Source of the DNA: Rhodospirillales bacterium
GTDB lineage: Bacteria > Pseudomonadota > Alphaproteobacteria > Reyranellales > Reyranellaceae
Assembly: GCA_013205335.1 (NCBI GenBank)
Contig: JABMNB010000049.1
Location: 1 to 11,025, forward strand
Length of the DNA stretch: 11,025 nt
Reading direction: 5' to 3'
The notes under the pieces were generated by a model. That model was not told the origin of the DNA. It did not search any database and saw nothing but the letters and a program-made list of their open reading frames with translations. The stretch's first letter is position 1; each line of letters starts with the position of its first letter. Positions 1 to 7,800 of this stretch are shown here, one piece after another. A program made the position numbers and the translations under genes.

Positions 1-632
1 CCAAGCTGCTGGCCTTCGGTGGCAACACGCCACAGGTCTTCTGGTGCCGCGACGTGCTCTCCGGCCTGGAGGGGCTCAAGGGTAAGAAGATCCGTGTTTT
101 CAACAACACGATGCGCGACTTCCTGAGCGGCGTCGGCGGCACCGCCGTCAGCATGGCTTTTGCCGAGGTCGTCCCGGCTCTCAACAACGGCGTGGTCGAC
201 TGCGGCGTGACCGGCAGCCTGTCGGGCAACACCGCAGGCTGGGCCGAGGTCACCAAGTCGATCTACCCGATGTCGCTGGGCTGGAGCATCAATGTGCTGG
301 CGGTCAACCTCGACACCTGGAAGCGGCTCGATCCCAAGACGCAGGCCTTCCTGACCGATCAGTTCAAGTCCTACGAGGACAAGATGTGGGCGACGATCAA
401 CACGACGACCGGCGAAGCCGACAACTGCAACACCGGCAAGCAGCCCTGCACCATGGGCAAGCTCGCCAAGACCACCATCGTGCCGGTGAAACCCGAGGAG
501 ATGGACACCCACAAGAAGCTGGTCGAGGGCGCCGTTCTGACGGGCTGGGCCAAGCGCTGCGGCGTGGAGTGCACCAAGGAGTGGAACGACACGGTCGGCA
601 AGGCGCTCGGGCTGAAGGCACCGACGCCGTAA
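1..632 (+). CDS. dctP: TRAP transporter solute-binding protein DctP, C-terminal part (5' truncated by window edge)
   Basis: Periplasmic solute-binding subunit of a TRAP transporter, which captures an organic anion (typically a carboxylate) and hands it to the DctQM permease. The frame is open from base 3 with no stop before the TAA at 630-632, so about 209 C-terminal residues are visible and the signal peptide lies outside the window. Family hallmarks are a LKGKKIRV segment near 78-100, the pattern GVVDCGVTG near 190-215 that matches the family's 'nGvvDg' region, and the YPMSLGW stretch around 264-284. Six cysteines are visible, including CNTGKQPC (426-449) and CGVEC (558-572), which could form disulfides in the periplasm. 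It lies 16 bp upstream of the small permease and is clearly first of three co-directional TRAP genes. Family assignment is firm; the ligand cannot be read from this fragment. Confidence 0.9.
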   Translation, partial: KLLAFGGNTPQVFWCRDVLSGLEGLKGKKIRVFNNTMRDFLSGVGGTAVSMAFAEVVPALNNGVVDCGVTGSLSGNTAGWAEVTKSIYPMSLGWSINVLAVNLDTWKRLDPKTQAFLTDQFKSYEDKMWATINTTTGEADNCNTGKQPCTMGKLAKTTIVPVKPEEMDTHKKLVEGAVLTGWAKRCGVECTKEWNDTVGKALGLKAPTP

Positions 633-648
633 CCGGCGACATCATCAC

Positions 649-1233
649 ATGATCGGGGTCAGACATTTTGCCCAGTGGGGCCTGTGGTTCGGCGGCGGGC
701 TCGTCTTGCTGGCCGCGGTGCTGATCGGCATCGACGTGCTGATGCGCAAGTTTCTCACGCTCTCGATCGGTGGGGCTGACGAGCTTGCCGGCTACGCGCT
801 GGCGATCGGGACGACCTGGGGGTTGGGTGCGGCATTGCTCGACCGCGCGCACATCCGCATCGACTCACTCTACGTTCTGTTCCCGCAGAAGCTGCGCCTG
901 GCTCTCGACCTCCTGGCACTCGTTCTCTTCACCGCGTTCTTCGCCCTGACCCTGTGGCACGGCTTCGGAGTCGTCGGGCAATCCTGGACGTCGGGATCGC
1001 GCAGCCAATCAGCCCTCGAGACACCCACCATCATCCCGCAGTTCCTCTGGATCGCGGGACTGGTGGCCTTTGTCGGAATCGCGATCGTGATCCTCGTGCA
1101 AGCGCTCAGGCTCGCCGTGGCGGGCGACCTCCACGGCATGGCGCAGCTCGTCAGCACACGATCTGCCGAAGAGGAGGTCGAGGACGAGATTCGCGACCTC
1201 AAGGGCCGACAGAGTCGCGAGGGGGGCGTCTGA
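649..1233 (+). CDS. dctQ: TRAP transporter small permease DctQ
   Basis: Small integral membrane subunit of the TRAP transporter; it pairs with DctM and is needed for sodium-coupled uptake of the DctP-bound solute. The 194-residue product has the family's usual four hydrophobic segments, roughly residues 10-31, 46-63, 84-106 and 126-150. The loop between segments 2 and 3 holds DRAHIRID, matching the conserved 'a.HirvD' of DctQ proteins, and segment 2 is preceded by the typical GADELAGYALAIG pattern. The C-terminus is a charged cytoplasmic tail rich in Glu, Asp and Arg. The ATG at 649 follows dctP by 16 bp with only a weak ribosome-binding site (GGCGA at about 11 bp). The stop is one base before the dctM ATG, so the two are probably translationally coupled. 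Sequence conservation in this family is low, so the call rests on topology, the HIRID motif and position between dctP and dctM. Confidence 0.92.
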   Translation: MIGVRHFAQWGLWFGGGLVLLAAVLIGIDVLMRKFLTLSIGGADELAGYALAIGTTWGLGAALLDRAHIRIDSLYVLFPQKLRLALDLLALVLFTAFFALTLWHGFGVVGQSWTSGSRSQSALETPTIIPQFLWIAGLVAFVGIAIVILVQALRLAVAGDLHGMAQLVSTRSAEEEVEDEIRDLKGRQSREGGV

Positions 1234-1234
1234 C

Positions 1235-2521
1235 ATGCTGATCGTCACACTCCTCATCCTCCTCGGCCTTCTGGCGGTTGCGATCCCGGTCGCGGCCGCT
1301 CTCGGCATTCTCGGCCTCTCGCTCTCCGCCATATACTCGAAGCTGCCCTTGTCGCTGGCCATCGGCGAGATCGCCTGGGGCACCTCCAACAATTTCCTGC
1401 TCGTGGCGATCCCGTTCTTCGTGCTCCTGGGCGAGATCCTGCTGCGCTCCGGCATGGCGGAGCGCATGTACAACGCGTTGGTGCTCTGGGTGCCCTGGCT
1501 GCCGGGCGGTCTCATGCATTCCAACATCGCCGCCTGTGCGATGTTTGCGGCCACGTCGGGCTCGAGCGTGGCGACGGCGGCCACGATCGGCACCGTGGCG
1601 CTCGGCGAGGTCGAGAAGCGCGGCTATTCCGAGCGCCTCTTCCTCGGCACCATTGCCGCCGGCGGCACGCTGGGGATCCTGATCCCGCCCTCGATCAACA
1701 TGATCGTCTACGGCGTCCTCACCGAGACATCGATCCCCAAGCTCTACCTCGCGGGCTTCATCCCGGGTCTCGTGCTCGCAGGCCTGTTCAGCCTGACGGT
1801 GTTGCTGATCTGCGTCATCCGGCCGGCGATGGGCGGCAAGCCGACCTCGACGAGCTGGGCGCAGCGCATCGCGGCATTGCCCGATCTGATCCCGCCGGTG
1901 GTCATCTTTCTTGCCGTGATAGGATCCATCTATGCCGGCTGGGCGACCGCCACCGAATCGGCGGCGCTGGGCGTGATCGCCTCGATCGGCATCGCGGCGG
2001 CCTATCGTCGGCTGACGCTGCGCACCCTCCTTAATGCCTTCGAGGGGACGATGCGCACAACCGCCATGATCATGGCCATCCTGCTCGCGGCCTACTTTCT
2101 CAACTTCGTCATCACCTCGATCGGCCTCACCGGCCAGGTGAACAGCTTCATCACCAGCCTCGGCCTCTCGAAGGTCCAGCTCCTGATCGTCGTGGTACTC
2201 TTCTATTTCGTCCTCGGCATGTTCATGGAGACACTGTCGATGATGGTGGCGACGGTGCCGATCATCGCGCCGATCATGATCTCGGCCGGCTACGATCCGA
2301 TCTGGTTTGGCATCATGATCATCATCCTGATGGAGCTGGCGATGATCACGCCGCCGGTCGGAATCAACCTCTATGTCGTCCAGGGCCTCCGCAAGAAGGG
2401 CCGCATCGACGATGTGATCATCGGCACGTCGCCCTTCGTGATAACCATGCTGCTGATGCTGCTGGCCCTGTCGATCTGGCCGCAGATTGCGCTGTGGCTG
2501 CCGCAGATGGCGGCAACCTAG
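1235..2521 (+). CDS. dctM: TRAP transporter large permease DctM
   Basis: Large membrane subunit that forms the transport channel of the TRAP system and carries the cation-coupling sites. The 428-residue length is normal for DctM and nearly the whole chain is hydrophobic, consistent with about 12 membrane segments or hairpins. Diagnostic stretches are AAGGTLGILIPPSINMIVYG (mid-N-terminal half), TESAALGV, the METLSMMVATVPIIAPI segment and the C-terminal ELAMITPPVGINLYVVQG loop; the paired 'IPPS' and 'TPPVG' repeats reflect the internal two-fold symmetry of the family. The ATG at 1235 follows the dctQ stop by one base and has a good ribosome-binding site, GAGGGGGG at 1219-1226, spaced 8 bp. Its TAG stop overlaps the stop of the convergent hyuA gene, leaving no room for a terminator between them. 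Confidence 0.95.
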   Translation: MLIVTLLILLGLLAVAIPVAAALGILGLSLSAIYSKLPLSLAIGEIAWGTSNNFLLVAIPFFVLLGEILLRSGMAERMYNALVLWVPWLPGGLMHSNIAACAMFAATSGSSVATAATIGTVALGEVEKRGYSERLFLGTIAAGGTLGILIPPSINMIVYGVLTETSIPKLYLAGFIPGLVLAGLFSLTVLLICVIRPAMGGKPTSTSWAQRIAALPDLIPPVVIFLAVIGSIYAGWATATESAALGVIASIGIAAAYRRLTLRTLLNAFEGTMRTTAMIMAILLAAYFLNFVITSIGLTGQVNSFITSLGLSKVQLLIVVVLFYFVLGMFMETLSMMVATVPIIAPIMISAGYDPIWFGIMIIILMELAMITPPVGINLYVVQGLRKKGRIDDVIIGTSPFVITMLLMLLALSIWPQIALWLPQMAAT

Positions 2522-4614
2522 ACCGCCGCCAGCGTAATCACGATGTTGCCCGCGCTGTCGCGTTCGGCGTGTGCGCCGGGCGGGACGACGCAGGTCGTGT
2601 CGTATTCATCGATGATCAGCGGTCCGGTGCGACCGCCGGCGAGGTCGGCGCGACTGACCACCGGCGTGTCCATCCAGCCATGCTTGTCGCCGAACCAGGC
2701 GCGGCGCGGCGCCCGTGCCTCGGGCTCGGCCCGGCTCGACCGCACGTTCTGCGGCACGCCGTCTCCGTCGCGCAGCCCTGCGCCCACCAGCTGGATCGAC
2801 ACCAGCTCGACCGGTTCGTCGGGACCGGCGCGGTGGCCGTAGGTGCGCTCGTGTTCCTGGCCGAACGCTTCCTCGAGATGCGTCACCATGCCGGCATCGA
2901 TCGGCCCGTCCGGCACCGGGACGGTGAGCTCGTAGCTCTGGCCCTTGTAGTGCAGGGCCGCGGAGCGCTTGAGCCGGGCGCTCGCCCCGGTGAACCCCTC
3001 GATCGCGAGCTGCGCCTCGGCCTGGCGCGCCATCGTGTCCCACACCGCGCCGATCTCGCCGAGATCAGCCGTGCGCAGCAGGCGGCGGAAGGTGCGGGCG
3101 TAGTGGTGTTCGACATCGGCATAGAGCAGCCCGAAGGACGAAAAGAGCCCGGCCGAGGGCGGCACGATCACGCGACCGATGCCCAAGGCCGCGGCCATGC
3201 CGGCCGCGAACAGCGGGCCATTGCCGCCGAAGGCGAACAGCGAGAACTCGCGCGGGTCACGGCCGCGTTCGGTCGACACTGCCTTGATGGCGCGGATCAT
3301 GTTGGAGGCCGCGATCAGGTGCGCGCCGTAGGCCGCGCGCTCGACCGTCATCCCGAGCGGCCGGGCGATCTTCTCCTCGAACACGTCGCGCGCCTTGTCG
3401 GCATTGAGCTTCAGCGCGCCGCCCACGAGATGGCCGGGATTGATGTAGCCCAGCAGCACATTGGCGTCGGTGATGGTCGGCACCTCGCCGCCTTTGTCGT
3501 AACAGACCGGTCCGGGTGAGGCGCCGGCGCTCTCCGGTCCCGCCTGCAACGCGCCACCCGGATCGATCCAGACATGGCTGCCGCCGCCCGCGCCCACTTC
3601 GGCGAGGTCGATGGCGGGAACCTTGAGCGTGTAGCCGGCGCCGGTGAGCAGGCGCGAACCGATCATGATGCCGGCGCCGACGGCATATTCCTGGGCGCGC
3701 GCGACCTCGCCGTCCTCGACCATCGAGGCCTTGGCGGTGGTGCCGCCCATGTCGAAGGTGATGATCTTCTCGAGCTTCTTGGCGCGGGCCAGCGCCTGCG
3801 CGCCGACCACGCCGCCGGCCGGTCCGGACTCGATGATGTTCATCGGCCGCTCGGCGGCGGCGGTGTCGGTGGTCAATCCGCCGTTCGATTGCATCAGCAG
3901 CAGGCGCGCCGGAATGCCCGCACTGTCCAGCCCGCGGCGCAGCGCATGCAGATAGGTCGCCACGATCGGCATCACATAGGCGTTGATGACCGTGGTCGAC
4001 GTCCGCTCGTATTCCTTGATCTCGGGCAGGACCTCGCAGGACACGCTGAGCGGCAGGTGGGGCGCCTTCCGGGCGACGATATCGCGCAGCATCAGCTCGT
4101 GCGCCGGATTGGTGAAGGAGTTGAGCAGGCAGATGGCGATGGCCTCGACCTTCTCGGCGAGCAGCGCGTCGACGGCGCGCTCGGCGTCGGCCGGATCGAG
4201 CGCACGATCGATGTTGCCGGCGTGGTCGACCCGCTCGTCCACCACCTTGCGCAGGTAGCGCTCGACCAGCGGCGCCGGCTTGGTCCACGTGAGATCGTAG
4301 AGCTTGGGCATGCGCAGCGTGCGGATCTCCAGCACGTCGCGAAAGCCCTTGGTCGTGATCAGCCCGACGCGGGCGCCCTTGTGCTCGAGGATCGCGTTGG
4401 ATGCGACCGTGGTGCCGTGACGGATCTCCTCGATGGCGGCGCCGTCGAGCCCGGTCTCGCGGAAGACTTCGCTCAGGCCGTCGACGATGGCCTGGGCGTA
4501 GTTGCCGACGCTCGACGAGATCTTCTTGGTGTGGATCGTGCCGTCGGAGCCCAGCAGCACGATGTCGGTGAAGGTGCCGCCGATGTCGACGCCGACGCGA
4601 TAGGTCACGGTCAT
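2518..4614 (-). CDS. hyuA: hydantoinase/5-oxoprolinase family subunit A (HyuA-like ATPase subunit)
   Basis: ATP-dependent amide or lactam-opening enzyme, subunit A, acting in the cytoplasm with HyuB. The 698-residue product has the N-terminal phosphate-binding DIGGTFTD at residues 10-17, HGTT at 66-69 followed by VASNAIL, an ESGPAGG stretch, the second phosphate loop FDMGGTTAK starting at residue 287, and the AGGGS plus GPESAGASPGPVCY region of the family. These are the ASKHA-type nucleotide-binding features shared by N-methylhydantoinase A, the N-terminal half of 5-oxoprolinase and the related acetone/acetophenone carboxylase subunits. Length is typical of stand-alone HyuA. The ATG lies 5 bp after the hyuB stop, and its ribosome-binding site (GGAG, 4623-4626, spacing 8 bp) sits in the last codons of hyuB, indicating translational coupling. 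The substrate (hydantoin, oxoproline or another cyclic amide) cannot be decided; no hydantoin racemase or carbamoylase is nearby. Confidence 0.92.
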   Translation of the reverse strand: MTVTYRVGVDIGGTFTDIVLLGSDGTIHTKKISSSVGNYAQAIVDGLSEVFRETGLDGAAIEEIRHGTTVASNAILEHKGARVGLITTKGFRDVLEIRTLRMPKLYDLTWTKPAPLVERYLRKVVDERVDHAGNIDRALDPADAERAVDALLAEKVEAIAICLLNSFTNPAHELMLRDIVARKAPHLPLSVSCEVLPEIKEYERTSTTVINAYVMPIVATYLHALRRGLDSAGIPARLLLMQSNGGLTTDTAAAERPMNIIESGPAGGVVGAQALARAKKLEKIITFDMGGTTAKASMVEDGEVARAQEYAVGAGIMIGSRLLTGAGYTLKVPAIDLAEVGAGGGSHVWIDPGGALQAGPESAGASPGPVCYDKGGEVPTITDANVLLGYINPGHLVGGALKLNADKARDVFEEKIARPLGMTVERAAYGAHLIAASNMIRAIKAVSTERGRDPREFSLFAFGGNGPLFAAGMAAALGIGRVIVPPSAGLFSSFGLLYADVEHHYARTFRRLLRTADLGEIGAVWDTMARQAEAQLAIEGFTGASARLKRSAALHYKGQSYELTVPVPDGPIDAGMVTHLEEAFGQEHERTYGHRAGPDEPVELVSIQLVGAGLRDGDGVPQNVRSSRAEPEARAPRRAWFGDKHGWMDTPVVSRADLAGGRTGPLIIDEYDTTCVVPPGAHAERDSAGNIVITLAAV

Positions 4615-4619
4615 GGGAG

Positions 4620-6413
4620 CTACTCCGCCGCGCGGGTGAGCAGCACCGGATCGTGCCGTTGGACCTTGGGTGCCTCGGTCCAGGCACGTGCCTTGGCGAT
4701 TTCGCCGCGACGGCGGGACGTGGCGGCCGCGTCGACCGCCCAGGCCTTGGTGTCGATCACGACCCCATAGTCGGCCAGTGCCTTGCCGGGCGAGAGCAGT
4801 TCGTTGCGCACGTCGCGCAGTACGGCGGCGGGATCGCGCTCCAGGGGATCGCCCCAGCCGCCGGCCCCGGCCAGCACGTGGCGGAAGATGTCGCCGCCCT
4901 TGACCGTCATGGTGAGCTTGGACGGCAGCAGCCGGTTCTCGCCGTCGGGGTTGAGATAGTTCTCCGAAGGCCCGCCGGGACTGCCGCCATAGAGGCCGAA
5001 CGGCCGGTGGTCGCGCCGGTCGGAGCGGACCTGCAGCATGCCTTCGGCCTCGAGGAATTTGTAGTCGCGCAGGAACGGCACGCCGCCGCGGTATTTCCCG
5101 GCACCCGCCTTGTCGGCCACGAACTCGTAGGCCAGCAGCTGGATCGGCTGCTCGGCCTCGGTAACCTCGATGGAATGCGAGGCCATGTTGGCGAACATGT
5201 GAGAGTTGCCGTCGAGTCCGTCGGCGAAGGGGCGGGCGCCCCAGGCGCCGCAGGTGAAGTCGACATAGACGAAGGGCTTGCGCGCCGCGTCATAGCCGCC
5301 GATCGAGATACCGGTGTTGCCGCCGTCGCCCGCCGCCTTCACGCGATCGGGCAGCATCATGGCCAGCGCGCCGAACATGCAGTCGGTCATGCGGAAGCCC
5401 GTCAGGCCGCGCGCCGCGCAGGCCGCAGGCAGCACGCCGTTGCCCACCGTGCCGGGCGGGCAGATGACCTCGATGGCGCGGAATACGCCCTCGTTGTTGG
5501 GAATGCCCGGCGGCAGCACCGAGCGGATTCCGGTGTAGGAGGCGGCCTTGGTGAAGCTCAGCGTGTTGTTGATCGCGCCCTTGACCTGCGGGTTCGTGCC
5601 CGTCCAGTCGACCACCATGTGGCCGTCCTTCTTGGTGATGGTGACGAACAGGCGGATCGGCACGCCGTAGTCGACGCCGTCGTCGTCGATCCAATCCTCG
5701 AAGCTCCATTGGCCGTCCGGCAATTCCTGGATCGCCGCCCGCGTCAGACGCTCGGCATAGTCGATGACCTCGTTCAGATAGAACTTCGTCTCCTCCGCGC
5801 CATGGCGCGCCACGAGCTCGGCGAACTGCTTTTCACCGATATGGCAGGCCGCGAGCTGGGCGCGCAGGTCGCCGAACAGCTGGACCGGCAGGCGGACGTT
5901 CTTCTCGATGAACGTCATGATCGTCTTGTTGAGGACGCCCTTGTCGTAGAGCTTCATCGGTGCGATGCGCAGCCCCTCGGCGTAGATCTCCGTCGAGTCG
6001 GAGGCGTTCGAGCCGGCCACGCGGCCACCGACGTCGATGTGGTGGCAGACCGTGCAGGCGAAGGCCAGCCGCTCGCCCTCGTGGAACAGCGGCTTGATCA
6101 CGAAGATGTCGGGCAGGTGCATGCCGCCGTCGAACGGGTCGTTCATGATGAAGACGTCGCCCTCGGCCATGTCGTCCTTGAAGTGACGCATGATCGATTC
6201 CATGGCGGTCGGCACCGAGCCGAGATGCCCCGGCAGGGTCAGGCCCTGGGCGGCGAGCTTGCCGTTGGCATCGGCGAAGCCCGTCGAATAGTCCATGTTG
6301 TCCTTGAGCACGCCGGAATAGGTCGTCCGGAAGACCGTGAGCGCCATCTCGTCGGCGATCGAGAAAATGGCATTCTTGAAGAGTTCCAACGCAATCGGAT
6401 CGGACACCGGCAC
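4620..6413 (-). CDS. hyuB: hydantoinase/5-oxoprolinase family subunit B (HyuB-like)
   Basis: Subunit B, partner of HyuA; the two form the heteromeric cytoplasmic enzyme. Starting at GTG 6413 the product is 597 residues. It opens with DPIALELFKNAIFSIADEM, the standard HyuB N-terminus. Next come the family block MNDPFDGGMHLPD, then CHHIDVGGRVAGS with its histidine pair, the EGLRIAPMKLYDKG region, QLFGDLRAQLAAC, and the C-terminal RSDRRDHRPFGLYGG and GAGGWGDPLERDP blocks. The frame stays open to an ATG at 6473, but I prefer GTG 6413 because GGGAGG (6422-6427) lies 8 bp before it and family homology begins a few residues later. The 20 residues of the longer form are not family-like, and that form would place the dyads at 6448-6472 inside coding sequence. 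First gene of the hyuBA operon. Confidence 0.92.
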   Translation of the reverse strand: MPVSDPIALELFKNAIFSIADEMALTVFRTTYSGVLKDNMDYSTGFADANGKLAAQGLTLPGHLGSVPTAMESIMRHFKDDMAEGDVFIMNDPFDGGMHLPDIFVIKPLFHEGERLAFACTVCHHIDVGGRVAGSNASDSTEIYAEGLRIAPMKLYDKGVLNKTIMTFIEKNVRLPVQLFGDLRAQLAACHIGEKQFAELVARHGAEETKFYLNEVIDYAERLTRAAIQELPDGQWSFEDWIDDDGVDYGVPIRLFVTITKKDGHMVVDWTGTNPQVKGAINNTLSFTKAASYTGIRSVLPPGIPNNEGVFRAIEVICPPGTVGNGVLPAACAARGLTGFRMTDCMFGALAMMLPDRVKAAGDGGNTGISIGGYDAARKPFVYVDFTCGAWGARPFADGLDGNSHMFANMASHSIEVTEAEQPIQLLAYEFVADKAGAGKYRGGVPFLRDYKFLEAEGMLQVRSDRRDHRPFGLYGGSPGGPSENYLNPDGENRLLPSKLTMTVKGGDIFRHVLAGAGGWGDPLERDPAAVLRDVRNELLSPGKALADYGVVIDTKAWAVDAAATSRRRGEIAKARAWTEAPKVQRHDPVLLTRAAE

Positions 6414-6421
6414 TTCGTCTT

Positions 6422-6427
6422 CCTCCC
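6422..6427 (-). promoter_or_regulatory. Shine-Dalgarno site deciding the hyuB start
   Basis: On the minus strand this reads GGGAGG, a strong anti-SD match, 8 bp before a GTG at 6413. A second in-frame GTG two codons later (6407) would be 14 bp away, beyond optimal spacing. This favours a GTG start at 6413 over the ATG at 6473, which has no comparable site in front of it. Confidence 0.7.
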
Positions 6428-6447
6428 GGAACTTGCAGCCGTCATTT

Positions 6448-6512
6448 GGCGAGCCTCGCCATGCAATTTGCAAGCCGTTCGCGGTCGATTCTCGCGTCTT
6501 GGGCGAGATTCG
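6448..6512. promoter_or_regulatory. Cluster of three dyad symmetries in the hyuB / patatin divergent spacer
   Basis: Three inverted repeats lie in 65 bp. GGCGAGCCTCGCC (6448-6460) is a perfect 6-bp dyad around one central base. TGCAATTTGCA (6462-6472) is a perfect 5-bp dyad around one base and abuts the first with a single base between. CGATTCTCGC (6486-6495) pairs 9 of 10 with GCGAGATTCG (6503-6512) across a 7-bp spacer. The region is outside coding sequence if hyuB starts at 6413, and lies 35-99 bp upstream of that start. Odd-centred AT-core palindromes of this kind are typical operators of homodimeric repressors such as the GntR, LacI or TetR families. No regulator gene is in the window, so which factor binds is unknown. 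I found no convincing sigma-70 hexamer pair here on either strand. Confidence 0.45.
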
Positions 6513-6582
6513 AAGAGTTGATCGGGAGAAATCACCGGCTTCGCGCTAGATTGCGGCGTTCGGTTTCTGAAGAGAGTGTCTC

Positions 6583-7797
6583 ATGTCCAAGATCAAGATT
6601 GCCCTCGCCTGTCAGGGCGGTGGCAGCCAGACCGCCTTCACCGCCGGGGCTTTGAAGGCGCTCTGCCAGGCCCAGGGGCAAGGCCGGCTCAAGGACGAGT
6701 TCGAGTTCGTCGCCATCAGCGGCACCTCGGGTGGTGCCGTCTGCGCCACGCTGCTCTGGTACTCGTTCATGAAGGGCGAGCGGCCCGTCTGGAAGCGCAT
6801 GATGGATTTCTGGGAGGAGAACACCGCCCAGGGCCCGGTCGAGCACGCGATCAACCGGTTCATCGTCGAATCGGTGCGGCTGGTGAATGCTGGCATGATG
6901 CCGACCCTGCAACTCAGCCCGTCCTCGCCGGTCATGCAGTCGATGATGGAGTTCATGACCACGGGGCAGCGGATGGGCTTCTCCGATTTCCGCGGGCTGC
7001 TGGAGAAGCACATCGACTTCGCCGAGATCGCCTCCTGGGGGCCGAAGCCGCAGCGGCCGGTGCTCATGCTGGGCGCGGCGAATATCACCAGCGGCGCGCT
7101 CGCCAAGTTCGTGTCGGCGCGCGAGGCGATCCGCGTCGAGCACGTTCTGGCCTCCTGCGCCGTGCCGAACATCTTCCCCGCCGTGCAGATCGGACAGGAT
7201 GCCTACTGGGACGGGCTCTTCTCGGACAACCCGCCCGTCGAGGAACTGCTTCGGCCACGCTCGGTCGGCGACGCCAACATTCCCGACGAGATCTGGCTGA
7301 TCAAGATCAATCCCACGGCCAGCCGGCGGGTGCCCGTGAAGCCGGGCGAGATCATCGATCGGCGCAATCAGCTCGAGGGCAATATCTCGCTGTTCCAGCA
7401 GCTCGGGCACCTCGAGTTCATGAACGACCTGATCCTCGCCGACGCCTTCCGGCCGGAGTTCCTCGGCCGCTTCGACATCAAGGCACCGGTGCGCATTCCG
7501 AAGTCGTTCCACACCGATGGCGCCAAGCCCTACCACATTCCCTGCATCGAGATGCCGGTCGAGCTTCAGGACCTTCTAGACTACGAGGGCAAGATCGATC
7601 GCGGCTCGGAGAATATCGGCCGGTTGATCGCCGAGGGCGAGAAGGCGGCGGAAGTCTTCCTGCGGGAGCGTGCAGAGGCCGTTGCCGCCTCGTCCCTGGG
7701 TGAAAGCCAGACCGCCGGGCAGGCCGCGCCCAATGGTGACGGGTTCGACGAGCTTCCGCTGTCGCGCTGGCGTGACCCGCCCGACCGTCCGGCGTGA
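6583..7797 (+). CDS. patatin-like phospholipase family protein
   Basis: Predicted serine lipid acyl hydrolase using a Ser-Asp dyad, probably acting on phospholipid or other acyl esters. The 404-residue product starts with a beta strand leading into CQGGGSQTAFTAGAL (residues 10-24), the glycine-rich oxyanion-hole segment. The nucleophile elbow GTSGG follows at 47-51 (Ser49). The third patatin motif is Asp210-Gly211 in WDGLFSDNPP, ending in the usual NPP. The oxyanion segment lacks the basic residue of the common GGGxR/KG form (Gln16-Thr17 instead). No signal peptide or membrane segment is evident, so it is likely cytoplasmic or peripheral. The last ~45 residues, rich in Ala, Gly, Pro and Asp, look like a disordered tail. 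A weak AGAGAG site lies 6 bp before the ATG. It is divergent from hyuB and ends 3 bp from the tail of the next gene. The lipid substrate is unknown. Confidence 0.88.
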   Translation: MSKIKIALACQGGGSQTAFTAGALKALCQAQGQGRLKDEFEFVAISGTSGGAVCATLLWYSFMKGERPVWKRMMDFWEENTAQGPVEHAINRFIVESVRLVNAGMMPTLQLSPSSPVMQSMMEFMTTGQRMGFSDFRGLLEKHIDFAEIASWGPKPQRPVLMLGAANITSGALAKFVSAREAIRVEHVLASCAVPNIFPAVQIGQDAYWDGLFSDNPPVEELLRPRSVGDANIPDEIWLIKINPTASRRVPVKPGEIIDRRNQLEGNISLFQQLGHLEFMNDLILADAFRPEFLGRFDIKAPVRIPKSFHTDGAKPYHIPCIEMPVELQDLLDYEGKIDRGSENIGRLIAEGEKAAEVFLRERAEAVAASSLGESQTAGQAAPNGDGFDELPLSRWRDPPDRPA

Positions 7798-7800
7798 TCT

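Noticed and set aside
2518..6413. Acetone or acetophenone carboxylase instead of hydantoinase/oxoprolinase
   Set aside because: These share the HyuA/HyuB folds, but the extra small subunits expected for them are not present beside these two genes. The generic family name is safer.
6414..6473. ATG 6473 as the hyuB start
   Set aside because: The extra 20 residues do not resemble HyuB N-termini, and a strong SD sits 8 bp before GTG 6413. Not fully excluded.
4653..6521. 622-codon open frame antisense to hyuB (and a 398-codon one at 3574-4770 antisense to hyuA)
   Set aside because: Their products are Arg/His/Gly/Ala/Val-rich low-information sequences with no family motif. They mirror the codon positions of well-supported genes, which is the usual shadow effect in GC-rich DNA.
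6518..6552. TTGATC ... TAGATT as a patatin promoter
   Set aside because: The spacer between the hexamers is 23 bp, too long for a sigma-70 promoter.
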